Below are positions 28,675 through 37,311 of a stretch of 64,000 nt of DNA, one piece after another (the stretch's first letter is position 1; each line of letters begins with the position of its first letter). The DNA lies in assembly GCF_024756235.1 (NCBI RefSeq), contig NZ_JANUGY010000004.1, forward strand, positions 310,001 to 374,000. Direction: 5' to 3'. Below the pieces are notes generated by a model. The model searched no databases, was not told the DNA's origin, and was given only the letters and a program-made list of their open reading frames with translations. This stretch comes from Massilia kyonggiensis (GTDB lineage Bacteria > Pseudomonadota > Gammaproteobacteria > Burkholderiales > Burkholderiaceae_D). The translations under genes and the position numbers were made by a program.

Positions 28675-30054
28675 TCACGCCCCGCGCAGGAAACCGCGAT
28701 ACCACTTCGCGCTGTCCTTCAGGCGGCGCTCCTGCGTGGCGTAGTCCACGTGCACGAGACCGAAGCGGCGCAGATAGCCTTCCGCCCACTCGAAATTGTC
28801 CAGCAGGCTCCACGCGAAATAACCCTTCACGGGGACGCCGTCGGCCACGGCCTGGCGCAGCGCGGCCAGGTGGCGCATCAGGTAGCGGCGTCGCGCCACG
28901 TCGCGGACACTGCCATCGCCGGTCACCACATCGTCGTAGCACGAGCCGTTCTCCGTCACGTACAGCGGCCCGGGACGGTAGTCGCGGTCGACGCGGGCCA
29001 GCAGCTCGGACAGCCCCTGCGGCGCCACGGGCCAGCCCATCGCCGTGATCTCCCCTTGCGCCGGCAGCACGCGCGCGCCCAGCGGGCCGTGATCGGGATC
29101 ATGCGCCACGGTCTCCGGGAAGTAGTAATTCACGCCCAGGAAGTCCGTCGGCACGGCGATGTCGTCCAGGTCGCCCGGCAGCACGACGGGTGCCGCGGCC
29201 CCCACCTGCGCGAGCGTCGCTTCAGGGTAGCCGCGCCCGTACAGCGGGTCGAGGAACCAGCGGTAGCGCAGGCCGTCGTGGCGTTCCATCGCGGCCACGT
29301 CCTCCGGTGCGGCGCTCGCGGGCCGCAGCGGGTGCAGGCTGAGCGAGATGCCGACCTGCGCGTCCGGCACATTGGCGCGGATCACCGGCACCGCCCTGCC
29401 GTGCGACAGCAGCACGTGGTGCGCCACCTGCAGCGCCGTGCCCAGGTCCGTCAGGCCGGGCGCATGCCAGCCCTCGTAGTTGCCGATGATGGCCGTGCAC
29501 CACGGCTCGTTGTGCGTGATCCACCGGCCCACGCGGTCGCCCAGGCGGCGCGTCACCGCGTCGGCCAGGTCGACGAACGCGTCGACCGTATCGCGCGCCG
29601 CCCAGCCGCCGCGGTCCTGCAGCCATTGCGGCAGGTCCCAGTGGTACAGCGTGGCCCACGGTTGCAGGCCCCGCTCCAGCATGCCGTCGACGAGGCGGTC
29701 GTAGAAATCCAGGCCTTTCGCATTCGGCTTCTCGCTCACCCCGTCGCAGATGCGCGGCCACGCGATCGAGAAGCGGTACGCGTTCAGGCCCAGCTCGCGG
29801 CCGATGTCGAGGTCTTGCGGCCAGCGGTGGTAGTGGTCGCAGGCGTTCGCCCCGGACGAGCCGTCGCGGATCTTGCCCGGGGTCGCGGAGAAGCGGTCCC
29901 AGATCGATTCGACGCGGCCGTCGACGCTGCCCGCGCCCTCGATCTGGTACGACGACGTGGCGCAGCCCCACAGGAAATCGGGGCCGAAGTCGGCGCGCTG
30001 CGGCGCCTGCGGTTCGGGGCCGTCGGCGCCCGGGAAGATGTCGTAGATGGTCAT
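28675..30054 (-). CDS. GH1 beta-glucosidase, cytoplasmic
   Basis: A 459-residue GH1 enzyme without a signal peptide. The N-terminal FLWGCATSSYQIEGA, the acid/base Glu in THNEPWC and the nucleophile Glu in YVTENGS are all present, and the length is standard for the family. It would hydrolyse cellobiose, laminaribiose or similar beta-glucosides after ABC uptake. It is transcribed leftward from a short region with an operator at 30076-30089, just after the lacI terminator. The compartment differs from the exported GH3, giving two parallel routes to glucose. Confidence 0.92.
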   Translation of the reverse strand: MTIYDIFPGADGPEPQAPQRADFGPDFLWGCATSSYQIEGAGSVDGRVESIWDRFSATPGKIRDGSSGANACDHYHRWPQDLDIGRELGLNAYRFSIAWPRICDGVSEKPNAKGLDFYDRLVDGMLERGLQPWATLYHWDLPQWLQDRGGWAARDTVDAFVDLADAVTRRLGDRVGRWITHNEPWCTAIIGNYEGWHAPGLTDLGTALQVAHHVLLSHGRAVPVIRANVPDAQVGISLSLHPLRPASAAPEDVAAMERHDGLRYRWFLDPLYGRGYPEATLAQVGAAAPVVLPGDLDDIAVPTDFLGVNYYFPETVAHDPDHGPLGARVLPAQGEITAMGWPVAPQGLSELLARVDRDYRPGPLYVTENGSCYDDVVTGDGSVRDVARRRYLMRHLAALRQAVADGVPVKGYFAWSLLDNFEWAEGYLRRFGLVHVDYATQERRLKDSAKWYRGFLRGA

Positions 30055-30075
30055 CGTAGTCTTTGTCGTTATGAT

Positions 30076-30089
30076 TGGAAAGCTTTCCA
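30076..30089 (-). promoter_or_regulatory. LacI-type operator before GH1
   Basis: TGGAAAGCTTTCCA is a perfect 14-bp palindrome differing from the others only at the central CG, which is inverted to GC. It sits 22 bp before the GH1 start and directly after the lacI terminator. I could not place a convincing -35/-10 pair here. Confidence 0.7.
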
Positions 30090-30099
30090 GAGCCGCCGC

Positions 30100-30128
30100 A
30101 AAAAAAGGCGCGCATGCGGCGGCGCGCC
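30100..30128 (-). terminator. Intrinsic terminator of lacI
   Basis: Leftward, the stem GGCGCGC / GCGCGCC (arms 30122-30128 and 30107-30113, loop of 8 nt) is followed by a run of seven T (30100-30106). It starts 12 bp after the lacI stop codon. Confidence 0.82.
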
Positions 30129-30139
30129 GGATCAGGATG

Positions 30140-31168
30140 TCATGCAGCCTTGCGTTTCACGCTCGGGGCCTTTGCCAGCGACGCGCGCAACGTCACGCTG
30201 ACGGGAAATTCGCGCGTGACGGGACGGCGCATGTCGTAGCACAGGTTCAGCAAGGCGTTGATGCCGTTCTGCGTCATCTCGCGCCACGGCATGTGCACGG
30301 ACGTGAGGCGCGGCGCGGAAAACGCGGCGCTCGGGGTGTCGTCGTAGCCCAGCACGGACAGGTCGTGGGGCACGCGGATGCCGGCCTCCTGGAAGTACGA
30401 CAGCGCGCCCACGGCCATTTCGTCGTTGGCGCAGAACAGCGCCGTGCACGGGTAGCCGGAATCGAGCAGCTGCTTGGCCGCGGCCCAGCCGCCCGCCGGC
30501 GAAAAGTCGCTCTCCAGGCGCCAGATCTTCGCGGGGTCGATGCCGCTGTCGCGCAGCTCGCTCATGAAGCCGTCGATGCGGGCACGGTTGTCCTCGAGCT
30601 GGCGCGGGCCTTCGACGACGGCGATCTTGCGGTGCTTGTGGTCCAGCAGCGCGCGCGCGGCGAGCCGGCCGCCCAGCGTGTGGTCGACGGTGAAGCACTG
30701 GTCGGGCATCGATTCGAAACTGTGGTTCAGCGCGACGAGCTGGCCGGCCTTGGCACCCAGCGCGGCCAGGTCTTCTTCCAGCAGCGCGCTCGTCATCACG
30801 ACGAGGCCGTCGCAGCCGCGCTCGACGAGGAATTCGACGCCCTCGATGGCCTGGCGGCGCTCGTCGCCGAGGCCCACGCCGAACGCGAGCACCATGTGCA
30901 CGCCGGCCGCGCGCAATTCCGTGTCGATGATCTGCAGGATCGGCGTATAGAACGTCCCGCTCAGCACGGGGATGTACACGCCGACCATGCGGCTCGTGCC
31001 GGACAGCAGCGCGCGCGCCGCGTGCGACGGCCGGAAACCCAGCTCGTCGATCGCCTTCTTCACGCGCGCCAGCGTCGCCGGCGACACGGAACCCTTCCCG
31101 CTCACCACACGCGACGCGGTACCCAGGCCCACGCCGGCCAGCTTCGCTACGTCCTTGATCGTTGCCAC
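30140..31168 (-). CDS. LacI-family transcriptional repressor of the beta-glucan genes
   Basis: A 342-residue regulator with an N-terminal LacI helix-turn-helix (TIKDVAKLAGVGLGTASRVV, hinge NRAA-like SHAARALLSG) and a periplasmic-binding-protein-like effector domain (about residues 60-330). GTG 31168 is chosen as start: it gives the usual MATIKDVAKLAG beginning and has GAGGAAG upstream, whereas the longer frame adds 49 unrelated residues. It is embedded between the ABC ATPase and GH1 genes and followed by an intrinsic terminator. It is the best candidate to bind the TGGAAACGTTTCCA operators at five sites in the window. The inducer is probably a beta-glucoside. Confidence 0.88.
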   Translation of the reverse strand: MATIKDVAKLAGVGLGTASRVVSGKGSVSPATLARVKKAIDELGFRPSHAARALLSGTSRMVGVYIPVLSGTFYTPILQIIDTELRAAGVHMVLAFGVGLGDERRQAIEGVEFLVERGCDGLVVMTSALLEEDLAALGAKAGQLVALNHSFESMPDQCFTVDHTLGGRLAARALLDHKHRKIAVVEGPRQLEDNRARIDGFMSELRDSGIDPAKIWRLESDFSPAGGWAAAKQLLDSGYPCTALFCANDEMAVGALSYFQEAGIRVPHDLSVLGYDDTPSAAFSAPRLTSVHMPWREMTQNGINALLNLCYDMRRPVTREFPVSVTLRASLAKAPSVKRKAA

Positions 31169-31220
31169 AAACTCTTCCTCAATGCTGTCATTCGTCCGAA
31201 GGATACTGTATTTGCCGGCT

Positions 31221-32273
31221 TTACAGGCGATTTCCGCTCGCCGGGTCGAACAACGAGACCCGTTCCACGTCGATCCCGAAGGCCACCCGTTCGCCCGGCG
31301 CGTAGCTGCGCCCATCGTGCACGAGCGACGCGAGCGTCGCCTTCCCCCGGCGCAGCCACACGACCTGGTGATTGCCCATCGGTTCCACCAGCGTCACTTC
31401 GCCGACGAAGTCGCCGTCGGCGTGGATCGCCACGTGCTCCGGGCGGATGCCGAGCACCGCGGGCCGTCCCGCGGGGCGCGCCCCGTCCGCCGGCAGGTAG
31501 CGCATGCCGTCCGCCTCGAAACGCCCGTCCGCGTCCAGCGTCCCCTCCACGAACGCCATCGCCGGCGCGCCGAGGAAGCCGGCGACGAAACGGTTCGCGG
31601 GCCGCTCGTACACGTCCAGCGGCGTGCCGATCTGCTGGATCTCTCCACCCTGCATGACGACGATACGGCTCGCGAGCGTCATCGCTTCCACCTGGTCGTG
31701 CGTCACATAGATCATCGTGGAACCCAGCGTCTGGTGCAGCAGTTTCAGCTCGCGCCGCAGTTCCGCGCGCAGCTTCGCGTCCAGGTTGGACAGTGGTTCG
31801 TCGAACAGGAACACCTGCGCCTCGCGCACGAGTGCGCGCCCGATCGCGACACGCTGGCGCTGGCCGCCCGACAGCTGCGCGGGCTTGCGGCGCAGCAGCG
31901 CATCCAGCTGCAGCATGGCGGCGGCACGGTCCACGCGGCGGCGGATTTCCGCTTTCGGCGTGCCGGCGATGCGCAGGCCGAACGACATATTGTCCTCGAC
32001 CGTCATCGTCGGATACAGCGCATATGACTGGAACACCATGCCGATCCCCCGTTCGCTCGGATCGGCGTCCGTCATGTCGCGGCCGCCGATCTCGATGGCG
32101 CCGGAATCGCTGTCGACGAGGCCCGCGATACTGTGCAGCAGGGTCGACTTGCCGCAGCCGGAAGGCCCCAGCAGCACGAGGAATTCGCCGGGCTCCACGT
32201 GCAGGTCGAGGTCGCGGATGATGGGCTTGCCGCCCAGGACGATGTTCAGTTTGCGCAGCGAGACGTTGGCCAT
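31221..32273 (-). CDS. Sugar ABC transporter ATP-binding protein (MalK/UgpC type)
   Basis: A 350-residue ATPase with Walker A GPSGCGKST (36-44), Q-loop MVFQSYALYP, signature LSGGQRQRVAIGRAL, Walker B VFLFDEP, the switch His in IYVTHDQ, and a C-terminal TOBE/OB domain (about 240-350). These are the CUT1-family features of MalK/MsmX/UgpC. It starts 3 bp after the permease stop. It is the last structural gene of the ABC operon. It powers uptake of the sugar captured by the binding protein at 34084-35313. Confidence 0.92.
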   Translation of the reverse strand: MANVSLRKLNIVLGGKPIIRDLDLHVEPGEFLVLLGPSGCGKSTLLHSIAGLVDSDSGAIEIGGRDMTDADPSERGIGMVFQSYALYPTMTVEDNMSFGLRIAGTPKAEIRRRVDRAAAMLQLDALLRRKPAQLSGGQRQRVAIGRALVREAQVFLFDEPLSNLDAKLRAELRRELKLLHQTLGSTMIYVTHDQVEAMTLASRIVVMQGGEIQQIGTPLDVYERPANRFVAGFLGAPAMAFVEGTLDADGRFEADGMRYLPADGARPAGRPAVLGIRPEHVAIHADGDFVGEVTLVEPMGNHQVVWLRRGKATLASLVHDGRSYAPGERVAFGIDVERVSLFDPASGNRL

Positions 32274-32276
32274 CCC

Positions 32277-33209
32277 TTATCCTTTCACGGCACCGGCGGC
32301 GATGCCGCGCACGAACCAGCGGCCCGAGAAGAAGTACAGCGCGAGCGGCACGAGCGCGGTGAGGATCGTCGCCGCCATGTTCACGTTGTACTGCCGGACA
32401 CCGGTCGTCGTGTTGATCACGTTGTTCAGCTGGACCATCATCGGCATGTTGTCGCGCCCCGCGAACACGAGGCCGAGGATGTAGTCGTTCCACACGCCCG
32501 TCACCTGCATGATCGCGGCGACGACGACGACCGGCAGCGACATCGGCAGCATCACCTGCAGGAAGATGCGCCAGAAGCCGCCGCCGTCGATGCGCGCGGC
32601 CTGGAACAGCTCGTGCGGCACGTTGCAGTAGTAATTCCGGAACAATAAGGTCATGACGGGCATGCCGAAGACGAGGTGCACGAGGACGATCGCAGGCAGG
32701 CTCCCGAAGATGCCGGCCAGCGCCATCACGCGCACGAGCGGGTAAATCATCACCTGCACGGGGACGAACGCGCCCGCCATCAGGATGCCGAACAGGATGT
32801 TCGCGCCGCGCGGCCGCCAGAACGACAGCGCGTAGCCGTTCACGGCGCCCAGCAGGATGGGCAGCAGCGTCGACGGCACGGTGATGGCGACCGAGTTCCA
32901 GAAGCCGGTGCGCACGCCGTCGCATGCGGCGCCCGTGCACACGCCGCTCCACGCGAGCCGCCACGGTTCGAGTGTCGGCGCCAGGGGCAGCGCGAAGATG
33001 CCGCCCTGGCGGATCTCGTCCATCGACTTCAGCGACGTCACGATCATCACGTACAGCGGCAGCAGGAAGAACAGCGCGGCGCCCAGCAGGAACACGTACA
33101 GGCCGATGCGGGCCGGCGTCCAGCGGCGGCGCGCGCGCCGGGCTGCCGTCGCCGGCTTCGCGGCGGATGCCGCGGCCGGCAGGGGCGGGACGATCGACTC
33201 CATTTTCAT
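32277..33209 (-). CDS. Sugar ABC transporter permease (MalG type)
   Basis: A 310-residue inner-membrane permease with six transmembrane segments. The cytoplasmic EAA-like loop appears as ELFQAARIDGGGFWRIFLQV. ATG 33209 has AAGGAGG 5 bases upstream and overlaps the previous permease stop by 4 bp (ATGA). A much longer frame upstream is a shadow of the partner permease. The N-terminus has a Pro/Ala-rich cytoplasmic tail of about 30 residues. Confidence 0.9.
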   Translation of the reverse strand: MKMESIVPPLPAAASAAKPATAARRARRRWTPARIGLYVFLLGAALFFLLPLYVMIVTSLKSMDEIRQGGIFALPLAPTLEPWRLAWSGVCTGAACDGVRTGFWNSVAITVPSTLLPILLGAVNGYALSFWRPRGANILFGILMAGAFVPVQVMIYPLVRVMALAGIFGSLPAIVLVHLVFGMPVMTLLFRNYYCNVPHELFQAARIDGGGFWRIFLQVMLPMSLPVVVVAAIMQVTGVWNDYILGLVFAGRDNMPMMVQLNNVINTTTGVRQYNVNMAATILTALVPLALYFFSGRWFVRGIAAGAVKG

Positions 33210-34081
33210 GCGGCCTCCTTGCGGCTGCGGGCATAGGCATACGGCGCGAGCAGCGCCAGCACCGGTACGAGCAGCACGATCGCGCCGGCCGAGGCCAGGC
33301 CGACGTTCGAGCGCAGGAACAGGTGGTCCATGATGAATTTCGCGGGCACCTCGCTGGCGATGCCGGGGCCGCCCTGCGTCATCGCGACGACGGCATCGTA
33401 CAGCTTCGCGACGGCGGTGGCCAGCAACAGCAGCACGGTGGCGATGGTCGGCCACAGCATCGGCAGAACGATCTGGGCGTACACGCGCCACGCGGGGATG
33501 CCGTCCAGCCGGGCCGCCTTCCAGATCTCGGGATCGACGCCGCGCAGGCCCGCCAGCATCAGCGCCATCACGAGGCCGGACATCTGCCACACGGTGGCGA
33601 TGACGACGGTATAGATGGCGAAGTCCTGAGACACGATCCAGTCGAGGCGGACGTCGTGGAAGCCGAGCGCGCGCAGCGAGCCGTCGATGCCGTCGCCCGG
33701 CGTCAGCAGCCATTGCCACACGAGGCCCGTCGCCACGAACGACATCGCGTACGGGTACAGGAAGATCGTGCGGAACACGCCCTCCCCTTTCACGTTCTGG
33801 TCAATGAACACGGCCAGCAGGAAGCCGATCACGAGGCAGGCCAGCACGAACAGGACGCCGTACGCGGCCAGGTTGTGCAGGGACAGCATCCAGCGCTCGT
33901 TGTCGAACAGGCGGTGGTATTGCGCAAGGCCGATGAAGTGCCCGGACGGGAACGTGCGCGAGCCGGTCAGCGAAATATAAAAGGTCCACAGGCCGGCGCC
34001 GAGATAGCCGAGTGCGGCCACGACGGCCATCGGCAGCAGCGCGGTGTAAGGCGTGACGCGGGAGAGCTTGAGGGTCGCCAT
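33206..34081 (-). CDS. Sugar ABC transporter permease (MalF type)
   Basis: A 291-residue permease with six transmembrane segments and the EAA loop EIWKAARLDGIPAWRVYAQIVLP (shown in part). The ATG at 34081 starts 2 bp after the binding-protein stop; the frame is open further upstream but that part shows no family similarity. It pairs with the MalG-type permease to form the membrane channel. The short N-terminus without the large MalF periplasmic loop is normal for CUT1 systems outside enterics. Confidence 0.9.
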   Translation of the reverse strand: MATLKLSRVTPYTALLPMAVVAALGYLGAGLWTFYISLTGSRTFPSGHFIGLAQYHRLFDNERWMLSLHNLAAYGVLFVLACLVIGFLLAVFIDQNVKGEGVFRTIFLYPYAMSFVATGLVWQWLLTPGDGIDGSLRALGFHDVRLDWIVSQDFAIYTVVIATVWQMSGLVMALMLAGLRGVDPEIWKAARLDGIPAWRVYAQIVLPMLWPTIATVLLLLATAVAKLYDAVVAMTQGGPGIASEVPAKFIMDHLFLRSNVGLASAGAIVLLVPVLALLAPYAYARSRKEAA

Positions 34082-34083
34082 GG

Positions 34084-35313
34084 TCAGTAGCGCAGCGCCG
34101 ACGCGATGCTGTTCTGGGCCCGTTCGACGGGCATGTTGGTGTTCCAGTAGGCGGTCAGCACGTCCTGCAGTGCGCCGTTCTGGTCCGGCGTCAGGTACAC
34201 CTCGGCGACGCCGACGGGCCGCTTCGGATCGCGCAGGATCGCCATGCCCTTGCGCGCGCACGCGTCGAACTGGCTGTCGTCCGCATCCAGCCGCACCGGG
34301 ATCGAGCCTTTCAGTTTATTGAACGCGAGCTGCACGCCGGGCCTGTCGACGACGTTCGCGAGCAGCTTCTGCGCCCGCAGCGCGCCCGCGTCGTCCGTTT
34401 TCGGGAACACGAACACGTCGCCCTGGATCAGGTACGGGCTGTCCGCGCCCAGGCCCGGCAGGCAGCCGAACTGGCGGCCCGGCGCCTGGCCGGCCGCGAT
34501 GAACTCGCCCTTGGCCCAGTCGCCCATGATCTGCATGCCGGCCTTGCCGCTGATGACGAGCGCCGTCGCATCGTTCCAGTTGCGGCCCGGCGACGCCGGA
34601 TCGACATAGCCCTGCAGCCGCTTGTACGCGACGAGCACCTTGCGGAATTCGGCGGAACGGATCGCGGCCTGGTCGCGGTCGCGGATCACTTTCAAATACA
34701 GGTCGCGCCCGCCCATGTTCGACAGGACCATCGAGAACAGCAGGATGTCCTGCCACGCCTGGCCGCCGTGCGCGAGTGGGATGGCACCGGCGGCCTTGAG
34801 CTTGTCGAGCGCCGCGAACAGCTCGTCCATCGTGGCGGGCTCGCGGGTGATGCCGGCCTTCGCGAACGCGGCTTTCGAATACCAGATCCACGTCTGCATG
34901 TGGATGTTCATCGGCACGGCGTACCAGTGGCCGCGCACCTTGATCACGTCGACGATGGGCGCCGGCAGGACCTGGTCCCAGCCGTCGCGCCGCGCGAGGT
35001 CGTCGACGGGGTTCAGCAGGTCTTCCTCGATGATGTCGAGGAACTGCTTGGAGGTGTTGAACTGGGCGGCCGTCGGCGGATTGCCGCCGATGATGCGGTT
35101 GATGGTGACGGCGCGCGACTGGTCGCCGCCCGCGATCGCGGTATCGACCCACGTGCCGCCGGCGTCGCGGTAGGCCTGCTCGACCTGCTTCACGGCGGCC
35201 GATTCGCCGCCGGACGTCCACCAGTGGATCACCTCGGCCCGTGGACCAGCGTGCGCCGCTGTTGCGGTCGCGCACAGCCAGGCGCAAAGCAACGCCTTGC
35301 GGGTTCCGTACAT
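34084..35313 (-). CDS. Sugar ABC transporter periplasmic binding protein (CUT1)
   Basis: A 409-residue extracellular solute-binding protein family 1 member. A signal peptide (residues 1-21, ending AHA) is followed by EVIHWWTSGGESAAV, the characteristic start of sugar binding proteins in this group. Further conserved parts are GGNPPTAAQFNT and the hinge-region MGDWAKGEF. ATG 35313 has GGAGA upstream and preserves the signal peptide; the longer frame runs across the operator. It heads a four-gene ABC operon under an operator-controlled promoter. The cargo is probably a beta-linked glucose disaccharide, inferred from GH1 and GH3. Confidence 0.9.
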   Translation of the reverse strand: MYGTRKALLCAWLCATATAAHAGPRAEVIHWWTSGGESAAVKQVEQAYRDAGGTWVDTAIAGGDQSRAVTINRIIGGNPPTAAQFNTSKQFLDIIEEDLLNPVDDLARRDGWDQVLPAPIVDVIKVRGHWYAVPMNIHMQTWIWYSKAAFAKAGITREPATMDELFAALDKLKAAGAIPLAHGGQAWQDILLFSMVLSNMGGRDLYLKVIRDRDQAAIRSAEFRKVLVAYKRLQGYVDPASPGRNWNDATALVISGKAGMQIMGDWAKGEFIAAGQAPGRQFGCLPGLGADSPYLIQGDVFVFPKTDDAGALRAQKLLANVVDRPGVQLAFNKLKGSIPVRLDADDSQFDACARKGMAILRDPKRPVGVAEVYLTPDQNGALQDVLTAYWNTNMPVERAQNSIASALRY

Positions 35314-35375
35314 GCTGTCTCCGTTATGACGTCCTGGCAGGGCCGGCGCCTTTTTTATCCTGTCGCGGCATGCCA

Positions 35376-35389
35376 TGGAAACGTTCCCA
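35376..35389 (-). promoter_or_regulatory. LacI-type operator of the ABC transporter operon
   Basis: TGGAAACGTTCCCA is identical to the GH16 operator. It lies within a longer interrupted dyad (GCATGCCATGG and CCATGGGCATGC flanks, 35368-35399) and 14 bp downstream of the -10 box. Confidence 0.82.
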
Positions 35390-35403
35390 TGGGCATGCTC
35401 CGA

Positions 35404-35432
35404 CTATAACATCCCAAAAAAATCAGTGTCAA
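35404..35432 (-). promoter_or_regulatory. Sigma-70 promoter of the ABC transporter operon
   Basis: Minus strand: TTGACA (35427-35432), a 17-bp spacer and TTATAG (35404-35409). It is a near-consensus promoter immediately upstream of the operator. Confidence 0.8.
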
Positions 35433-35445
35433 ACAAAACAACGCC

Positions 35446-36366
35446 CTAGCCCGTCGCAGCGGCGCACACGGCTTTCACGTGGCCGCGCAGCCACGCATGG
35501 ACGGGGTCGGCATGCTGGCGCTGGTGCCAGCACTGTTCCACCTCCACGACAGGCAGCGCGAACGGTAGTGTAAACGTCTGCAGCGGCATCGTCGCCATCG
35601 CCCAGTGCACGAACGGCGCCGGCATCACGGCGACGAAGTCGGACGCCATGGCCATCGACAGCGCGGCCTGGAATCCGGGCGCGACGAGCGCGATCGTACG
35701 GCGCAGGCCGCGCCCGGCCAGGGCCGCGTCGACGGCCGCGCACGAGCGCCGGCCGGGCGACGTGGCGATGTGCTGCCAGGCGACGAATTCCTCCGCATCG
35801 ATTCTCGCGCGGCGGCGCCCCGCGCACAAGGGGTGGCCGCGCCGGACGACGCCGACGAACGACGCCGTGAACAGCCGCTCGGTGAGGATGCCCGGCTCCG
35901 GCCCCTTCACGACCAGGATGTCCAGGTCGACCTCGCCGCTGCGCAGCGCATCCGGGTCGCGGCTCGCGCGCGGCAGGAATTGCAGCGCGACGCCCGGCGC
36001 CTCGGACCGCATCGCGGCCGCGAGCCGTGCGGCCCACGCGCCGGCGAAACCGTCGTTGGCGCGGAGGGTGAACGTCCGTTCCAGCGTCGCGAGATCCACG
36101 CGCGGCGGCTGCAGGACGCCGCGCACCTGGTCGATGGCGCGGGCGACCGCCTCGCGCAGCGCCAGCGCGCGCGCCGTGGGCACGAGGCCGCGGCCGGCCG
36201 GCACGAACAGCGGGTCGTCGAACGCGTCGCGCAGACGCGCCAGCCGCCGGCTCATCGCAGGCGCGCTCACGTGCAGGCGTTGCGCCGCGCCGGCCACGCT
36301 GCCGGTCTGCAGCAAGGCGTCGAGGTCGACGAGGAGGTTGAGATCGAGGTTCTGCGGAGTCATCAT
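35446..36366 (-). CDS. LysR-family transcriptional regulator
   Basis: A 306-residue regulator with an N-terminal winged helix (LNLLVDLDALLQTGSVAGAAQRLHVSAPAMSRRL) and a two-lobed effector domain. Two adjacent ATG codons (36366, 36363) could start it. It is divergent from the EamA-type exporter gene with 78 bp between, and LysR proteins usually control the divergent neighbour. The effector is unknown. Its 3' end reaches close to the ABC promoter. Confidence 0.88.
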   Translation of the reverse strand: MMTPQNLDLNLLVDLDALLQTGSVAGAAQRLHVSAPAMSRRLARLRDAFDDPLFVPAGRGLVPTARALALREAVARAIDQVRGVLQPPRVDLATLERTFTLRANDGFAGAWAARLAAAMRSEAPGVALQFLPRASRDPDALRSGEVDLDILVVKGPEPGILTERLFTASFVGVVRRGHPLCAGRRRARIDAEEFVAWQHIATSPGRRSCAAVDAALAGRGLRRTIALVAPGFQAALSMAMASDFVAVMPAPFVHWAMATMPLQTFTLPFALPVVEVEQCWHQRQHADPVHAWLRGHVKAVCAAATG

Positions 36367-36444
36367 GAATGCTGCACGGCGTGCACGGATTGCCTGCAAG
36401 GATATCACTTTACGCACGGCTCGCGGACCGGGGATGATGGCGGC

Positions 36445-37311
36445 ATGAACACCCTCTTCCCCCTCCTCGCCGTGTGCATCTGGACCGGCAACACGCTCGT
36501 CACCAAGTCCGCCGCCACGGCCATCGACCCGGCCGCCATCGCCTTTTACCGCTGGGTGCTCGCCGGGGTGCTCCTGTCGCCGTTCGTTGCCCGTGCCGTG
36601 TGGCACAAGCGTGCCGTCGTGGCGCGGCACTGGCCGAAGCTCGCCGTGCTGGGCGCCCTCGGCATGGCCACTTACCAGGGACTCGCCTACGAGGCGGCGC
36701 GGACGACGACCGCGATCAACATGGGTGTGATCGTCGCCACCATGCCGCTGATGTCCGCCCTGCTCGCCGCGGCGGCCGCGGGCGAGCGCCCGACGCGCGC
36801 GACCATCGGCGGCGCGCTGTTGTCGCTGGCCGGCGTGGCGGTCCTCGCCGCGCAGGGTGCGCCGGGCCGGCTGCTCCTTGGCGGACTGCATCCCGGCGAT
36901 GGCCTGATGGTGGTCGCCGTCGCGTCGAACGCCGTGTATGGCGTCCTGCTCAAGCGCTGGGCGCTGCCGCTGTCGACGTGGGAACAGCTCTATGTGCAGA
37001 TCGGCTTCGGCGTAGTGTGCCTCGCGCCGTTCTGGTGGTTCGCACCCGCTTCACCGGTCACGGTCGCCAACCTGCCGCTGGTCCTGTACGCCGGCACCGC
37101 CGCGTCGATCGGCGCGCCGTTCTGCTGGATGAACGGCATCAAGCGGATCGGTCCCGCGCGCGCCGCGGTGTTCATGAACCTGCTGCCGCTGCTGGTCGCG
37201 CTGGGCGCATGGGGGCTGCTGGGCGAGCGGCTGCACGGCTACCACGCCGCCGGCGGTGCCCTCGTGCTGGCGGGCCTGCTGTGGAGCCAGCGCCGCTCAA
37301 GGCTTCACTAA
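36445..37311 (+). CDS. EamA/DMT-superfamily exporter
   Basis: A 288-residue membrane protein with ten transmembrane segments in two EamA repeats (about 5-130 and 145-285). It opens with FPLLAVCIWTGNTLVTKSAA, typical of drug/metabolite transporters. The ATG at 36445 gives the standard N-terminus; a larger open frame from 35605 is antisense to the LysR gene. It is divergent from LysR and overlaps the next LysR gene tail-to-tail by 15 bp. The substrate is unknown, possibly an amino acid or related metabolite. Confidence 0.86.
   Translation: MNTLFPLLAVCIWTGNTLVTKSAATAIDPAAIAFYRWVLAGVLLSPFVARAVWHKRAVVARHWPKLAVLGALGMATYQGLAYEAARTTTAINMGVIVATMPLMSALLAAAAAGERPTRATIGGALLSLAGVAVLAAQGAPGRLLLGGLHPGDGLMVVAVASNAVYGVLLKRWALPLSTWEQLYVQIGFGVVCLAPFWWFAPASPVTVANLPLVLYAGTAASIGAPFCWMNGIKRIGPARAAVFMNLLPLLVALGAWGLLGERLHGYHAAGGALVLAGLLWSQRRSRLH

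Noticed and set aside
35605..36444. Open frame upstream of and fused to the EamA exporter
   Set aside because: It is antisense to a convincing LysR gene. Only the part from 36445 matches the exporter family.
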